Origin: Acanthaster planci
Taxonomy: Eukaryota > Echinodermata > Asteroidea > Valvatida > Acanthasteridae
DNA: 44,794 bases
Direction: 5' to 3'
Assembly: GCF_001949145.1 (NCBI RefSeq)
Contig: NW_019091472.1
Coordinates: forward strand, 75,455-120,248
Notes under the pieces: model-generated
The model's input: the letters and a program-made list of their open reading frames with translations, nothing else
What the model was told of the DNA's origin: nothing
Databases searched by the model: none
Made by a program: the position numbers and the translations under genes
Part shown: positions 33,358-41,732 of the stretch, one piece after another
Layout: the number at the start of each line of letters is the position of its first letter
Numbering within the stretch: the first letter of the stretch is position 1

Positions 33358-34268
33358 TCACTTGAAGTTCTTCTGTGACAAAACTTTTAGCAAATAGTAT
33401 AAAGTCGGGCCTGTTTTTACCTTTTTGGCATTTACTCGTTTAAACTGGCTCGTGCAATTCTCAATTTGATAAATGTCGACGCTCCATATCGGACCTTCTT
33501 GTTGGCCTGGGTCATAAAGGTATCGCACCAAAACCTTTAGGGCAAGTTCCCGCGATTCTCTTTTTTCAGGCGCAGTGAGTGTTTGTTTTACTTGGTCTAA
33601 TTTGATAGCTTCTGCGGGCTTTGGCTTCTGCGGGCTTTGCGTCAATTAATCGTGTATTTTCCTCGTTGAGCGATTTTATGACTTGGGGTAAACGGGCTAC
33701 CTTATACCGTATTGATATCCAAACAACCGTTCGGCCAATGTTCTGTTGTACCGTTCCACAATTCCCTGCGACCTATGAACTCCGGGTTCGCCCACTTGTA
33801 CTTGGACGCCTTTGTTTAAAAACGTCTTTTTAAACTCGCCTTTAAATTCCGATCCCGAGTCTACGTTTATAAACTTGGGCCAATTTAGCGACGACCCTTT
33901 GTAAATCTTTTTCACGGCTTCTAACGCTTGTTGCGCCGTTTTACTGGTCAACGGTTCGGCTTCTTTGCACCTGGAAGCCACGTCCATGGTGGTTAAAGCG
34001 TATTTAAAAGTCTTCCTTTTGACGCGATCCCAGGGTAAATATATTATATCCATCTGATGCGTGTCATTTACAATGACATATTCCGATTGCAAAGTAGTTG
34101 GCCTTGGTATATATTTCGGGGCAGGTAGATAAATTTCCCAAACGGCGTGCTCTTTTTACCAACTCTTTATTACCGACTTGTTTGCACCCGTCGTTTGATG
34201 CGAACTATTTACTGCGCCTTCCAATAGCCTTGGGGGCTGTAAAACAACTTACTAAATTCTTTGTCCAT
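33358..34268 (-). pseudogene. Polinton retroviral-type integrase (P2), catalytic core kept
   Basis: ATG at 34,268 on the minus strand starts MDKEFSKLFYSPQGYWK. The N-terminal part is frameshifted. The core sits in one clean frame (33,697-34,092): HQMDIIYL with the first Asp, ALTTMDVASRCKEAEPLTSK, NVDSGSEF with the second Asp, and GIVERYNRTLAERLFG with the Glu. The last two are separated by 34 residues, as in D,D-35-E integrases. The C-terminal part (33,358-33,645) has VRYLYDPG and PIWSVDIYQI, which resemble the SH3-like end of this family. It converges tail-to-tail with PolB, 46 bases apart. It inserts the element into host DNA. Confidence 0.9.
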
Positions 34269-34311
34269 TTAAAATAAAGTTAACTAACTGAACTTAACTA
34301 TATCGATACTC

Positions 34312-34693
34312 TTAAAAACCAACTAAAGCCGTGCCTCCTGAAATCCACACCAATTCTCCAACTTTCTGATCTTCCGAAGGTACGTAAACATATGACAACT
34401 TTGGTTCTGGCTGCAGGGCAATATTTTACCCGTTAATTCCGAGTAAGCTCTCAACGCCTCGTCCACGTCGGTAAATTCGCGCTGATTCACGCGCTCTTGC
34501 CTCATACGTTCGTTTAAAAAAGTCCAACAAATGAACGCGATTTTCTTCCCAGCTTTGCTCAGCTCACGCCAGTTGTTCCAACGCGAGGTCGTGTCGCTGT
34601 CGTTCTTCGTCTACTCGTTTTTGATTGACTGATAAATAAAAAATTGGACCCCGTAAACGCCAATGCATTTACTATAGCTCCTCCGACCACCAT
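34312..34693 (-). pseudogene. membrane-anchored coiled-coil protein (P2)
   Basis: ATG at 34,693 gives a hydrophobic N-terminal segment (MVVGGAIVNALAFTGSNFLF), a likely membrane span or signal anchor. It is followed after a shift by a charged helix (KRVDEERQRHDLALEQLA) and the block FTDVDEALRAYSELTGK. The end is KLSYVYVPSEDQK. At least three frameshifts. It lies between integrase and capsid genes and is divergent from the latter. I know this pattern from animal Polinton-like loci but not its function. Confidence 0.55.
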
Positions 34694-34720
34694 TAATACA
34701 CTCGCCGTTTTATTTTATAT

Positions 34721-34858
34721 ATGGACCGAGAAATTAAACATCAAACAAACAAAATGGCAGAAATGAGAGCCGACATTGATAACAACTCTTACATGCTTTT
34801 AGATCTATCAGAAACATTTCATAAGCGAGATCAATCGGAAGATTTATTCTTGCGTTAA
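34721..34858 (+). CDS. small helical protein (P2), 45 aa
   Basis: Intact frame MDREIKHQTNKMAEMRADID and onward to LFLR, strongly charged with heptad-like spacing. It starts only 28 bases from the divergent start of the coiled-coil membrane gene, so the two likely share a promoter region. It lies directly before the capsid gene. The function is unknown. Confidence 0.45.
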   Translation: MDREIKHQTNKMAEMRADIDNNSYMLLDLSETFHKRDQSEDLFLR

Positions 34859-34914
34859 TTGCGTTTTATTTCTTGTTTAAATTAAAAAAATAGTCTATTA
34901 TAAAACCTGAATAC

Positions 34915-35941
34915 ACAATACACAAAGAAATCGAACCCCAGCCGCAGGCTAAAAGTTTCTCGTGCCATTAAAAGTGAAAGACGTGAAGTTACTATTACGC
35001 ACAATCCGAGCACTGGGTATAGACGATGTTATAGTTCCGGGCACAACAAAATTGGCTTTCAAGTTGGACCTCGAAAGAGCATCGTACGTCAATCGAACCG
35101 TATAGAACAACGTATAGAACCTAATCTCTGAGTTAAACGTCAGTTTACAAGGCAACAGAATCGTCAGCTACCACGATGCGGGCGTATTTCACAATTTTAA
35201 AAACAATTGGCTACCCAGGACGCACACTAAAAACATGGCGTACTTTGGGTTGGAAAGGGAAACGTCGCCAAATTGCAATTGGGCGCAGCCAATGCCGTCG
35301 AATCTGCCAACGACGGTAAAGACAAAGCCATCGCCGACACTTTTAAAAATAGATACACCATTCTGTTAGACGTTCCCATGTTGATGGATCACGGGCCATT
35401 TTATTCCTCGTTAAAGAACCGTTAACTTATCAACTCACGTTCAACAATCACGATAAAGTAGTGAAATCGACCCACACAGCCGCAGAATATTCAATTTCAG
35501 ATCTAACTTTGGAATACGAAGTCGTGAATTTATTCGTGATAGAAACAGTCAGTCAACAAATCAGACACGTTGTTGAATATTGACATAGACCAAACGATTA
35601 AAAGTTTGAAAGGCGTTTTGGTTTTGTTGAAAGGCCCGGCCATTAAAAATCCCCATTACATTACAAAAACAATCGTTACGGTTGAAGGTAAACCAAATCA
35701 ATTGTATTCACAAGGACTATTTCAATATCAATACTTTTCCGAAAGTTCTTGGCGATTCTGAATCTGACCGGCGTTGACATGGCTGGCCGTTTGGTGGAGG
35801 TGGTGACATTTCGATTCAAATAGAGCGCGAAGCAGAAACTGCGGGGCCTTTGCCAATGTACGTATTTTTGGTAATGGATGCGTAATTGAACATGGAAGAC
35901 GGGAATTTCAAAAGTTTGGTTTATCAAAATGAACATGTATA
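34915..35941 (+). pseudogene. major capsid protein, double jelly-roll (P2)
   Basis: Blocks in order, in changing frames: KDVKLLLRTIRALGIDDVIV, PGTTKLAFKLDLER, NLISELNVSLQGNRIVS, KAIADTFKNRYTILLDVPML, YQLTFNNHDKVV, LTLEYEVVN, TIVTVEGKPNQLYSQGLF, ISIQIEREAETAGPLPMYVF and LNMEDGNFKS. This is the hexon-like capsid protein of the P2 lineage, clearly diverged from that of P1. The stop is at 35,939-35,941, overlapping the ATG of the ATPase (35,935). About eight frameshifts or stops. Confidence 0.83.
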
Positions 35942-36524
35942 AATCACTTCACTGCGCCTTAATTGTGGGAAAAACGGGCTCGGAATTCTCATTTGAAGCG
36001 ATCGTTATAATTTGTCCGACGTTGTTTTAAAATAAAACGTATTTAGACAGGTTGTGGGTAATAACCGACGAAAACGTTTATTTATGTGATTTAGATCGAG
36101 AAAAACTCGAATTTAACAAAGCGGTCGACTTGTATTAAACCATTTTTGACGGGGTAAACACTTTGTTTATCATAGACGATTTTGCGGCCGATCAATATGT
36201 CAAGTATCGCAAAAAATCCAAAGGAAGCAGCACGTGCGCGTTAACTAAATGGCCTTTAGCGAGAGACATTATCTTCATAGTTGTTGGTTGTTGACTCAAA
36301 AGTACAACTCGGTGCACAAAGATTTCCGCAAAAGCACCGCCTGGATCACAATGTTTTACACAAAAGATAGATTTTCCGTCGATCAGTGTTTAAACGAAAA
36401 CGACGTTGTACCAGATGAAGAACGAAATCGGTTGAAACGGCATTTGCGAGACATAAAGTACAGTAAACTAGTGTTGTTGACAGAGCCCCCTTTTGTTACA
36501 AATTGGTTCTTTGACAAATTTTAA
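35935..36524 (+). pseudogene. packaging ATPase (P2), Walker A truncated
   Basis: ATG at 35,935. LIVGKTGSEFSFEAIVIICP shows only the front of a Walker A loop (GKTGS). The GKT that should follow is missing, apparently by a small deletion. Walker B, TLFIIDDFAAD (about 36,163-36,195), is intact. After a frameshift near 36,250 the rest follows in one frame to 36,524: AFSERHYLHSCWLLTQKYN, WITMFYTKDR and LKRHLRDIKYSKLVL. It is an A32/FtsK-like packaging motor by motif and neighbourhood. Two in-frame stops (36,028 and 36,136 area). Confidence 0.82.
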
Positions 36525-36561
36525 ACTAGTTAAAAAACATTGTTATAATTAAATATCAACA

Positions 36562-36657
36562 ATGCTACAATTAACTCAAGTAGTTGTCGAGCTAGTTATT
36601 GCAATTAACTTGACGTATTACATGTTTGAATACTTCCGTGCTAAAGCTAGCGTTTAA
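36562..36657 (+). CDS. single-pass membrane micropeptide (P2), 31 aa
   Basis: Short intact frame MLQLTQVVVELVIAINLTYY, continuing to RAKASV. It has one hydrophobic helix with a basic C-terminal end. It lies 37 bases after the ATPase stop and 24 bases before the next gene. Its compact position and intact frame support a real gene too short for usual ORF cut-offs. Confidence 0.5.
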   Translation: MLQLTQVVVELVIAINLTYYMFEYFRAKASV

Positions 36658-36681
36658 CAAATTTAAAAATCATATAATAAA

Positions 36682-37219
36682 ATGGGTGACATTAAAAGTA
36701 TACTCGTCGATTCTAAAATCGAAACCAACGTCAAAGACAGACTCTGTTCAATAATAGCCTCTGGCGAAAATAAAAAATATTTAGGCAAAGAATATAGCCT
36801 AAAAGATATCGAAGCATTTGCACCGGCAGAACAAGAAAAATTGTTTAGTCTTTACGAAGTAAAATTCGGAAGAGAAATTATCAAAACGTTGGGTAACTCA
36901 AGTTTGAGCTTGTACACTCTCTTTTAGGCATCGCTAACCGATAGAATTTCTGGGATTTAACGTCGATTTAAAATCGGAAGAAAATGTAACGCAAGATTTA
37001 AACGTCGGTCCAATCATATCACAAACAATGGGTCATTTCTTGAGCGAGCTTTGTTACAAGTACGGGGTTTATTTATCACCCTTCGTAGCAACCTTGATTA
37101 CGACTAAACATTTGGTCATCAACAAAAATACGTCTATTATAAAAGAAGAAGTCAACAAACGAAGAAAAAGTAATACCACCACCCAACAGTCCAGTGAAGG
37201 CGGTGACCAAAGTTAAAAA
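36682..37219 (+). pseudogene. unknown P2 gene A (helical, weakly hydrophobic), frameshifted
   Basis: ATG at 36,682 (MGDIKSILVDSKIE). The first frame runs 81 codons with DIEAFAPAEQEKLFSLYEVK to a stop at 36,925-36,927. A second frame from about 36,955 continues (VDLKSEENVTQDLNVGPI, ELCYKYGVYLSPFVATLITT) to the stop at 37,214-37,216. The two parts read as one gene of about 175 residues. The C-terminal segment has a hydrophobic patch and a Lys/Thr-rich tail. No known domain was recognised. It overlaps the start of gene B. Confidence 0.5.
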
Positions 37220-37505
37220 TCCCAAACGAATCGAGCAGGGCAAACGCCTGGCAGATTATAACAAAAAAATAAAACAGCAACCAGCAAAAGTGAGAATAAG
37301 CGAAGGGGGCCAAGCGAGAGAAAAATCGGAGAACAAAATTTATCAATCTATCGCCGAAAACAGAAACTGGATTTTGGGTGGTTTAGTGATTGGAGGAATT
37401 GTTTTGGCGTTGTTTTAGAAAAAGAAGACAGCACCAGTAACGGTCGCGCAGGCATCAGCTCAAAAGATACCAAAACCGGCGCAAGAAGTTTTAGACATGG
37501 AATGA
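37194..37505 (+). pseudogene. unknown P2 gene B (basic, one membrane segment)
   Basis: Frame from 37,194 to a stop at 37,416-37,418, after which the same frame continues (KKKTAPVTVAQASAQKIPKP) to 37,505. The N-terminus is Lys/Arg-rich (KNPKRIEQGKRLADYNKKI). A single membrane span follows near the end (WILGGLVIGGIVLALF), then a basic anchor and a Pro/Ala tail. The topology suggests a tail-anchored or single-span protein. The function is unknown. Confidence 0.5.
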
Positions 37506-37539
37506 ATTTAAAATTGGTACATAATAAGAATAAGCAACT

Positions 37540-37744
37540 CAAAACCGATAGACATAAATGGAATTGCAAATACCATTTATCACGGTGCAGTAGTTTCAGT
37601 AATTTCCATGGCATACGCCATGATTAGTAAAAAACTATTGAAAATCAAAGCGCCCGATTTGGATCGACTGCCAGCGGCGCATTGGCCACAGAGGGCTGGC
37701 TAGTGGCGCAAGGCTTCATACCCACTAGTTTACCCAGCAATTAA
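37540..37744 (+). pseudogene. unknown P2 gene C (short hydrophobic helix protein)
   Basis: Reading NGIANTIYHGAVVSVISMAY, then SKKLLKIKAPDLDRL, and after a shift ATEGWLVAQGFIPTSL. It has a hydrophobic helix followed by a basic segment and a short C-terminal domain. The start is unclear, with several decayed ATGs around 37,557. It sits in the same co-directional run of small genes. No known domain. Confidence 0.42.
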
Positions 37745-37760
37745 AATCGGTTTATTTTAA

Positions 37761-38046
37761 ATGTTCAAGCTAGGATATGAACCGGACATTCCTAAAGTAA
37801 AAGTAGGGGATGTACCAACCGATCCATGACCCAATCAAGAGAATTATGAAGCTGAAAATTTTATTCCTAATTATTTGCTCGATCCAACAAATGACTTTAA
37901 ACCAGTGCAGGAAGAAAAAGAACTAACATTAGACGATACGGTTGATAGAACGCAACAAAAAGTCATTTGAAGCAGAAGAAGAACTACTAGAATTGAATGA
38001 CATAACGTTAGAAGAAACAGATAATATATTAAAAAATATATATTGA
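37761..38046 (+). pseudogene. unknown P2 gene D (acidic)
   Basis: ATG at 37,761 gives MFKLGYEPDIPKVKVGDVPT, an in-frame TGA, then NYEAENFIPNYLLDPTNDFK. After a shift near 37,950 comes an acidic end (EAEEELLELNDITLEE). Its TGA at 38,044-38,046 abuts the start of gene E. The strongly acidic composition is unlike its basic neighbours, so it may pair with them. That is inference. Confidence 0.42.
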
Positions 38047-38518
38047 ACGGTAAACTCAGGAGTCAACTCTCTCGAATTAAAAGCTTAGCTTTGCAATCAG
38101 ATGATACACTTGGAGAGAAGATTCGAACTTTGTTTCGTGAACAAGGCGTGATTATCGTAAGCATTTTATCGGCCTTTGGTTCAGCCATAAGTACATTAAT
38201 CAGTACCATAGTAGCTGGTGGTAGAGCTGTTAGAACTCCTACACCTGAACCAACACCAACACCAAAACCCACGCCTAAACCAACACTAACGCCAACACAA
38301 AACCAAGCATAACCGATTGGATCAAACGTCAATTGAAAAATTTGGCAAACGTGTTGAAGAAACTTGGTTTGAAAGCTTTTGGGGCATTACCCGGTATAAT
38401 TGGCGGCGTGTTGAGTTGGATTTTAAACGTGGCGAGCAAGGCAGTCGGATGGATCGCCGATCACGTTTGGACTTTGATTTTAACTTTTATACAAAAACAT
38501 AAGTTAATAAAATCTTGA
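38043..38518 (+). pseudogene. unknown P2 gene E (two hydrophobic helical segments with a Pro/Thr linker)
   Basis: The frame begins NGKLRSQLSRIKSL, where the ATG seems lost to one inserted T. A basic region EKIRTLFREQGVIIVS runs into a hydrophobic helix (ILSAFGSAISTLISTIV). A Pro-Thr repeat linker (38,239-38,306, PTPEPTPTPKPTPKPT type) follows. After a frameshift near 38,315 there is an amphipathic helix (IKRQLKNLANVLKKLG) and a second hydrophobic region (PGIIGGVLSWILNVASKAVG) ending in KHKLIKS. The pattern suggests a membrane-active structural protein; pVI-like lytic proteins are one comparison, unproven. Confidence 0.5.
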
Positions 38519-38525
38519 ACCAAAA

Positions 38526-38555
38526 AAATAAACCCCTCCTAAAATTTGAGAAGGG
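38526..38555. terminator. possible bidirectional 3' end signal between converging arrays (P2)
   Basis: AATAAA followed directly by the hairpin AACCCCT..AGGGGTT (7-bp stem). It lies 7 bases after the last plus-strand stop and 25 bases before the last minus-strand stop. Position and shape suggest a shared transcript end. This is inference, since animal transcripts end mainly through AATAAA. Confidence 0.4.
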
Positions 38556-38579
38556 GTTATTTTCATGCCAAAATTTATT

Positions 38580-39300
38580 CTAATTCATTACTTTATACAA
38601 CATGAAACCGAGATCAGCAATACAATAATTCCAACAGTTTTTCGGGATAAAGTCCCACCAAGCCAACGTAACGGCGTCCGACTGCGCGACCCAAGTCACT
38701 GTATATGTACTAGCGTGACCCGAGCCTTTGGTTGGATCGGCCCAACCAAAACCCATAAAAGTGGACCCCGCATATTTGCCGTCGGGTACGTGTAAGTCGT
38801 GTGGATCGTAATTTTTGCCTAGGACAGGTATGCATCCATTATCGTAATAATAAGCAGTACCCAATCCGTTGTTATCGTATCCCTGGTTTGTTTAAACGAT
38901 TTATTCGGATCGACGTTGTATAGTCTACAAGTGTCTATAAACTCGCGGTGGTCGTAACTGTTGTGCCATGCGTCAAATATGTCCTCACTAGGAATGAGCA
39001 TCACGCAGTCGTAGCAAATTTTTCTCACTATGTAATATACGAGAAAAATAAACAGCGCATATACGTATAAATTTGGCGAAGACAATAGGTAAAAACCTAC
39101 TCCGCAAGCTGTCGTCGTGCAATGGACCGCGAAATTAAATTGGTTTTGGTAAAACGATATGGGGTCGGTTGCCCAATGGTTTACCGCTTCGCCGTTTTCA
39201 CTTGGGGTAATTCGTACTGACGCGTTAAATTGGGAAACTCGACTATAAATGAATTGCTTTTATTTACCAAGATCTCCAAATGACTAAAGTTGTGCCCCAT
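38580..39300 (-). pseudogene. unknown P2 gene F (about 230 codons, one membrane segment)
   Basis: Minus strand. The readable frame begins near 39,260 with SQFNASVRITPSENGEAVNH and continues NQFNFAVHCTTTACGVG. A hydrophobic segment follows (YALFIFLVYYIVRKI), then DIFDAWHNSYDHREF. After a shift near 38,870 comes YYYDNGCIPVLGKNYDPHDL and GFGWADPTKGSG, ending LGFMLYKVMN at 38,580. The two large frames are clearly parts of one gene. The His/Trp/Cys-rich N-terminal block is well preserved. I recognise the pattern as a recurring Polinton-locus protein but know no function. It is not protease-like in motif order. Confidence 0.55.
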
Positions 39301-39384
39301 CTTTTAAAATATAAACTTTTAAAAAGGCGACGCGGTTCTGTAAGCTGGAGGTGGTTCATCATACTTTACCGACTTTGTTAAACT

Positions 39385-40005
39385 TTATTCGCCAAGTTTT
39401 TTCATAAGGTCTTTTTTAACATCAGCAGCCCGTTCATTGGCGAGCGCTTCTGCCTTTACTCGGTCAAATTCTGCCTTGTCCATTATGACCTCTTGTAATT
39501 TTGTACTTGTCTTGAATCTTAACTTTTCTTTCATCTCGTTAAATTTCTTAAGTTCAGACAAAATCAAAACAAATTCTTCTTGGGAAATATCACCGTCTTT
39601 GATAGCGTGAGAAACGTATTCCTTGATGGTATTTAGCTTGGCGTCGCAAGGCTCGCGAACTTGGTCTTGTTTTTTGGTTTTTTGAGCGAGTCTACGACTG
39701 GCGTATTTCAATACCGCGATGCCTTCCATTACAAGCCCGATGGGGGCTGACACGCTGCCTAATAGCGCTGGGATTCCAACTGTGCCCGATGTTGCACCCA
39801 ATACTTTGACTCCATATTCCACATAACCGATCGCCGTCAATATTCGTTTAATCTTTTTGTAACTAGTCTCGTGCGCGTCACGTTCTCTTTGAATTCGTGA
39901 TTTAAATTCTTCGATCTTTCTTAGCCTGTAGATTTTCGTTTCTGCCTGTTCGGCCGAGTTTAATTCCAGCCAGGGGTAAATGTTTGACTCGATGTTTAAT
40001 GCCAT
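39385..40005 (-). CDS. unknown P2 gene G, intact 206-aa helical membrane protein
   Basis: Uninterrupted frame from MALNIESNIYPWLELNSAEQ to MKKLGE. Residues about 20-55 are a charged coiled coil (KIEEFKSRIQRERDAHE). Residues about 60-100 are a Gly/Ala-rich hydrophobic hairpin (KVLGATSGTVGIPALLGSVS, APIGLVMEGIAVL). The C-terminal half is highly charged and helical. Its start overlaps the stop of gene H by a few bases (ATGGCATTAA), typical of compact virus-like gene packing. It is the longest unbroken frame of the element, while almost all neighbours are broken. The function is unknown; a membrane or internal virion protein is possible. Confidence 0.65.
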   Translation of the reverse strand: MALNIESNIYPWLELNSAEQAETKIYRLRKIEEFKSRIQRERDAHETSYKKIKRILTAIGYVEYGVKVLGATSGTVGIPALLGSVSAPIGLVMEGIAVLKYASRRLAQKTKKQDQVREPCDAKLNTIKEYVSHAIKDGDISQEEFVLILSELKKFNEMKEKLRFKTSTKLQEVIMDKAEFDRVKAEALANERAADVKKDLMKKLGE

Positions 40006-40362
40006 CTTTTTATTATACGATTTTTAAAAATGTCTAGTTCGAGTAACATTTTACCATCTTTATTATTAATAATTTCTCCTCGTTTGTTTCTCAACGAAAA
40101 TTCAAAACTTGTTATATTGTCGTTTACTAGTAAATTAACGCTTTCGCTCTCTGACGCAGTGCACAACAAGTACGAAGACCGGCCGTTTAAGTAACTAAAA
40201 TGGTTGTTTATTTTTTCGACAGTGTATCCAAAGTCCTTCAAAAGGATCAGTATTTATTTTACCCTTATAAATAACGTTTGGAACTATCCTACCTCTCGGC
40301 AAATTTAACAGCCTGCCAACTTCTTTACCCAACCTTAGTCTGAGATTTAAATCTGTAATCAT
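39996..40362 (-). pseudogene. unknown P2 gene H, possibly a small jelly-roll-type minor capsid protein
   Basis: ATG at 40,362 on the minus strand starts MITDLNLRLRLGKEVGRLLN, then PRGRIVPNVIYKGKINTDPF. After a shift near 40,235 it reads SYLNGRSSYLLCTA, VNLLVNDNITSFEFSLRNKR and KMLLELDIF, ending at 39,996. Alternating hydrophobic strands and an NKRGEIINNKDGK turn suggest a beta-sandwich. In adeno- and Polinton-like elements a short beta-rich protein of this sort can be the vertex protein. That assignment is inference. The stop overlaps the start of gene G. Confidence 0.45.
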
Positions 40363-40424
40363 TATCTAAGTTTGACTTTTCGTGAACTTTAAAATTAACA
40401 CCCGGAATGGCGTTTTAAATAAAA

Positions 40425-41230
40425 TCAAACCAAATCCACGTTGTAAAACCCGGGAGGAATAACGACGTTTCCCTGAGATCCGCCTTGTAAAAAATCTGCG
40501 GGCGTTTCTCTTTTGTGCAAACGATGCATCACCGGAGCGTTAGAACCAGAAGCCTTAATAAAAGAGTGGGTTTGTCTGGTATGGCGCTTCTGATGGTTCT
40601 CGTTCTTTCTTCGTTGTCGTCGCCTAAAAATCCTTCTTTAATAAATTCTAAAGCGACGCAACGGGCTTCTGTGTATGTTTCAATTTGTCCTTGTGCTAAA
40701 AGTATAACAAAAATTAGTGTGCCATCTTTCTTTTTATGCAACGGACCGGGTGATGTTTCTCTTATATTCCGACGTTGACCGCTTAACATTTGTATTTGAT
40801 TGTTGAGGTTAGTAATTTTTTGCATAATTAAGGCGTTGAATTTTTCTAAATTTCCCTCTTCATAAGCTCGAAGGTAATCTTGTATTACGTCATAAAATAA
40901 ATCTAGAGTTTCTTTCTCTAATTCTTCAAACGGTATTTTGAGTTCAAGCTTTTCTATAACGTCCTTGTTAATTGTTTCAGCTCCACTTGGTCTTTCTTCG
41001 GGTGGTTGTGGGTCACTAATAGGTCTTGTTGCTTTGGGTCTCCTTTCTGCGGGACTTCCTTCGACTTGAGCTTGCCATTCAATTTTGGTAGATTTTGTAA
41101 TGTTAAAATATACCGGTTTAAAGCGTACTTTTCTGACTTTAATCTTTTTATCGCCTTGCAAATTATCAATGACATTTTCCAATTTAAACGTCTGTAGATT
41201 TTCGGTCAAATAAAAAGTATACGTTTCCAT
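40425..41230 (-). pseudogene. unknown P2 gene I (beta-rich N-terminus, Pro-rich middle), candidate minor structural protein
   Basis: ATG at 41,230 starts METYTFYLTENLQTFKLENV, followed by KKIKVRKVRFKPVYFNITKS. A Pro/Arg-rich linker (ISDPQPPEERPSGAE) leads to a helical segment (LDLFYDVIQDYLRAYEEGN), then TLIFVILLAQGQIETYTEA. The 233-codon frame loses the true end. After a shift near 40,570 the sequence continues HKRETPADFLQGGSQGNVVI to a stop at 40,425-40,427. The N-terminal strands resemble the start of penton-type proteins that describe a particle surface, but only loosely. It lies 5 bases after the zinc-ribbon gene stop. Confidence 0.5.
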
Positions 41231-41234
41231 TTTA

Positions 41235-41675
41235 TTATACCATTTTAAATTTATTTACGGCATCGTTAAAGTGCTTGTCCGGAAACAGACTTTTGATTTC
41301 ATCTTTTGAGACTAGCATTACGTCTTGATAGCACACTGCCGTCAATGCTTTGAGTGGTTGCCCTCTAGAAATTTTGCCCAATAAAATTTGGTTTAATTTG
41401 CATTCTATGAGCCCCGCTTGTTCTTTAGTTAACTGAATATTTAGTTGTTTAAATATTTGTTCGGTTTTTTATTTGGGCTTATTATAAACAAAACGCTGAT
41501 TATATTTGCTGCCTACGTTTTCCACTTCAAAATCTGAATGAGGAGCTAATATCAAAAACAGTCGGGACAATAGATAAATTCATCATCTTTTATTGTTGTG
41601 TGGACATGTGTCTTTTGGTGACGGTGGTCTAAAAACTTTTATACCAGTTAATTCATAAATCTCTTGGTTCGTCAT
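41235..41675 (-). pseudogene. zinc-ribbon protein, TFIIB-like in outline (P2)
   Basis: ATG at 41,675 starts MTNQEIYELTGIKVFRPPSP. A CPH pair is followed, after a one-base shift, by DDEFIYCPDC, giving a C-x-H..C-x2-C zinc ribbon. A second shift restores the first frame (LAPHSDFEVENVG), and the rest has a helical block LTKEQAGLIECKLNQILLG followed by ISRGQPLKALTAVCYQ. Its Gly-x-Pro-x-Ala pattern is reminiscent of a cyclin-like repeat. Zinc ribbon plus cyclin-like helices is the layout of TFIIB-type initiation factors, so a transcription role is a reasonable hypothesis. The first gene inside the right TIR, reading inward. A related start (MTDAELCHLLNLKEV) is at 44,519. Confidence 0.5.
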
Positions 41676-41732
41676 TGTTTTATAGATACTAATAAAATAT
41701 AATTCTGCATTTATTTATTGTTCCCGCGCTTG

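Noticed and set aside
38580-39300. Gene F as the missing P2 protease (His-Trp and Cys-rich block)
   Set aside because: The NHW and Cys residues are close together and not in the His-acid-Cys order or spacing of adenain/Ulp1 proteases.
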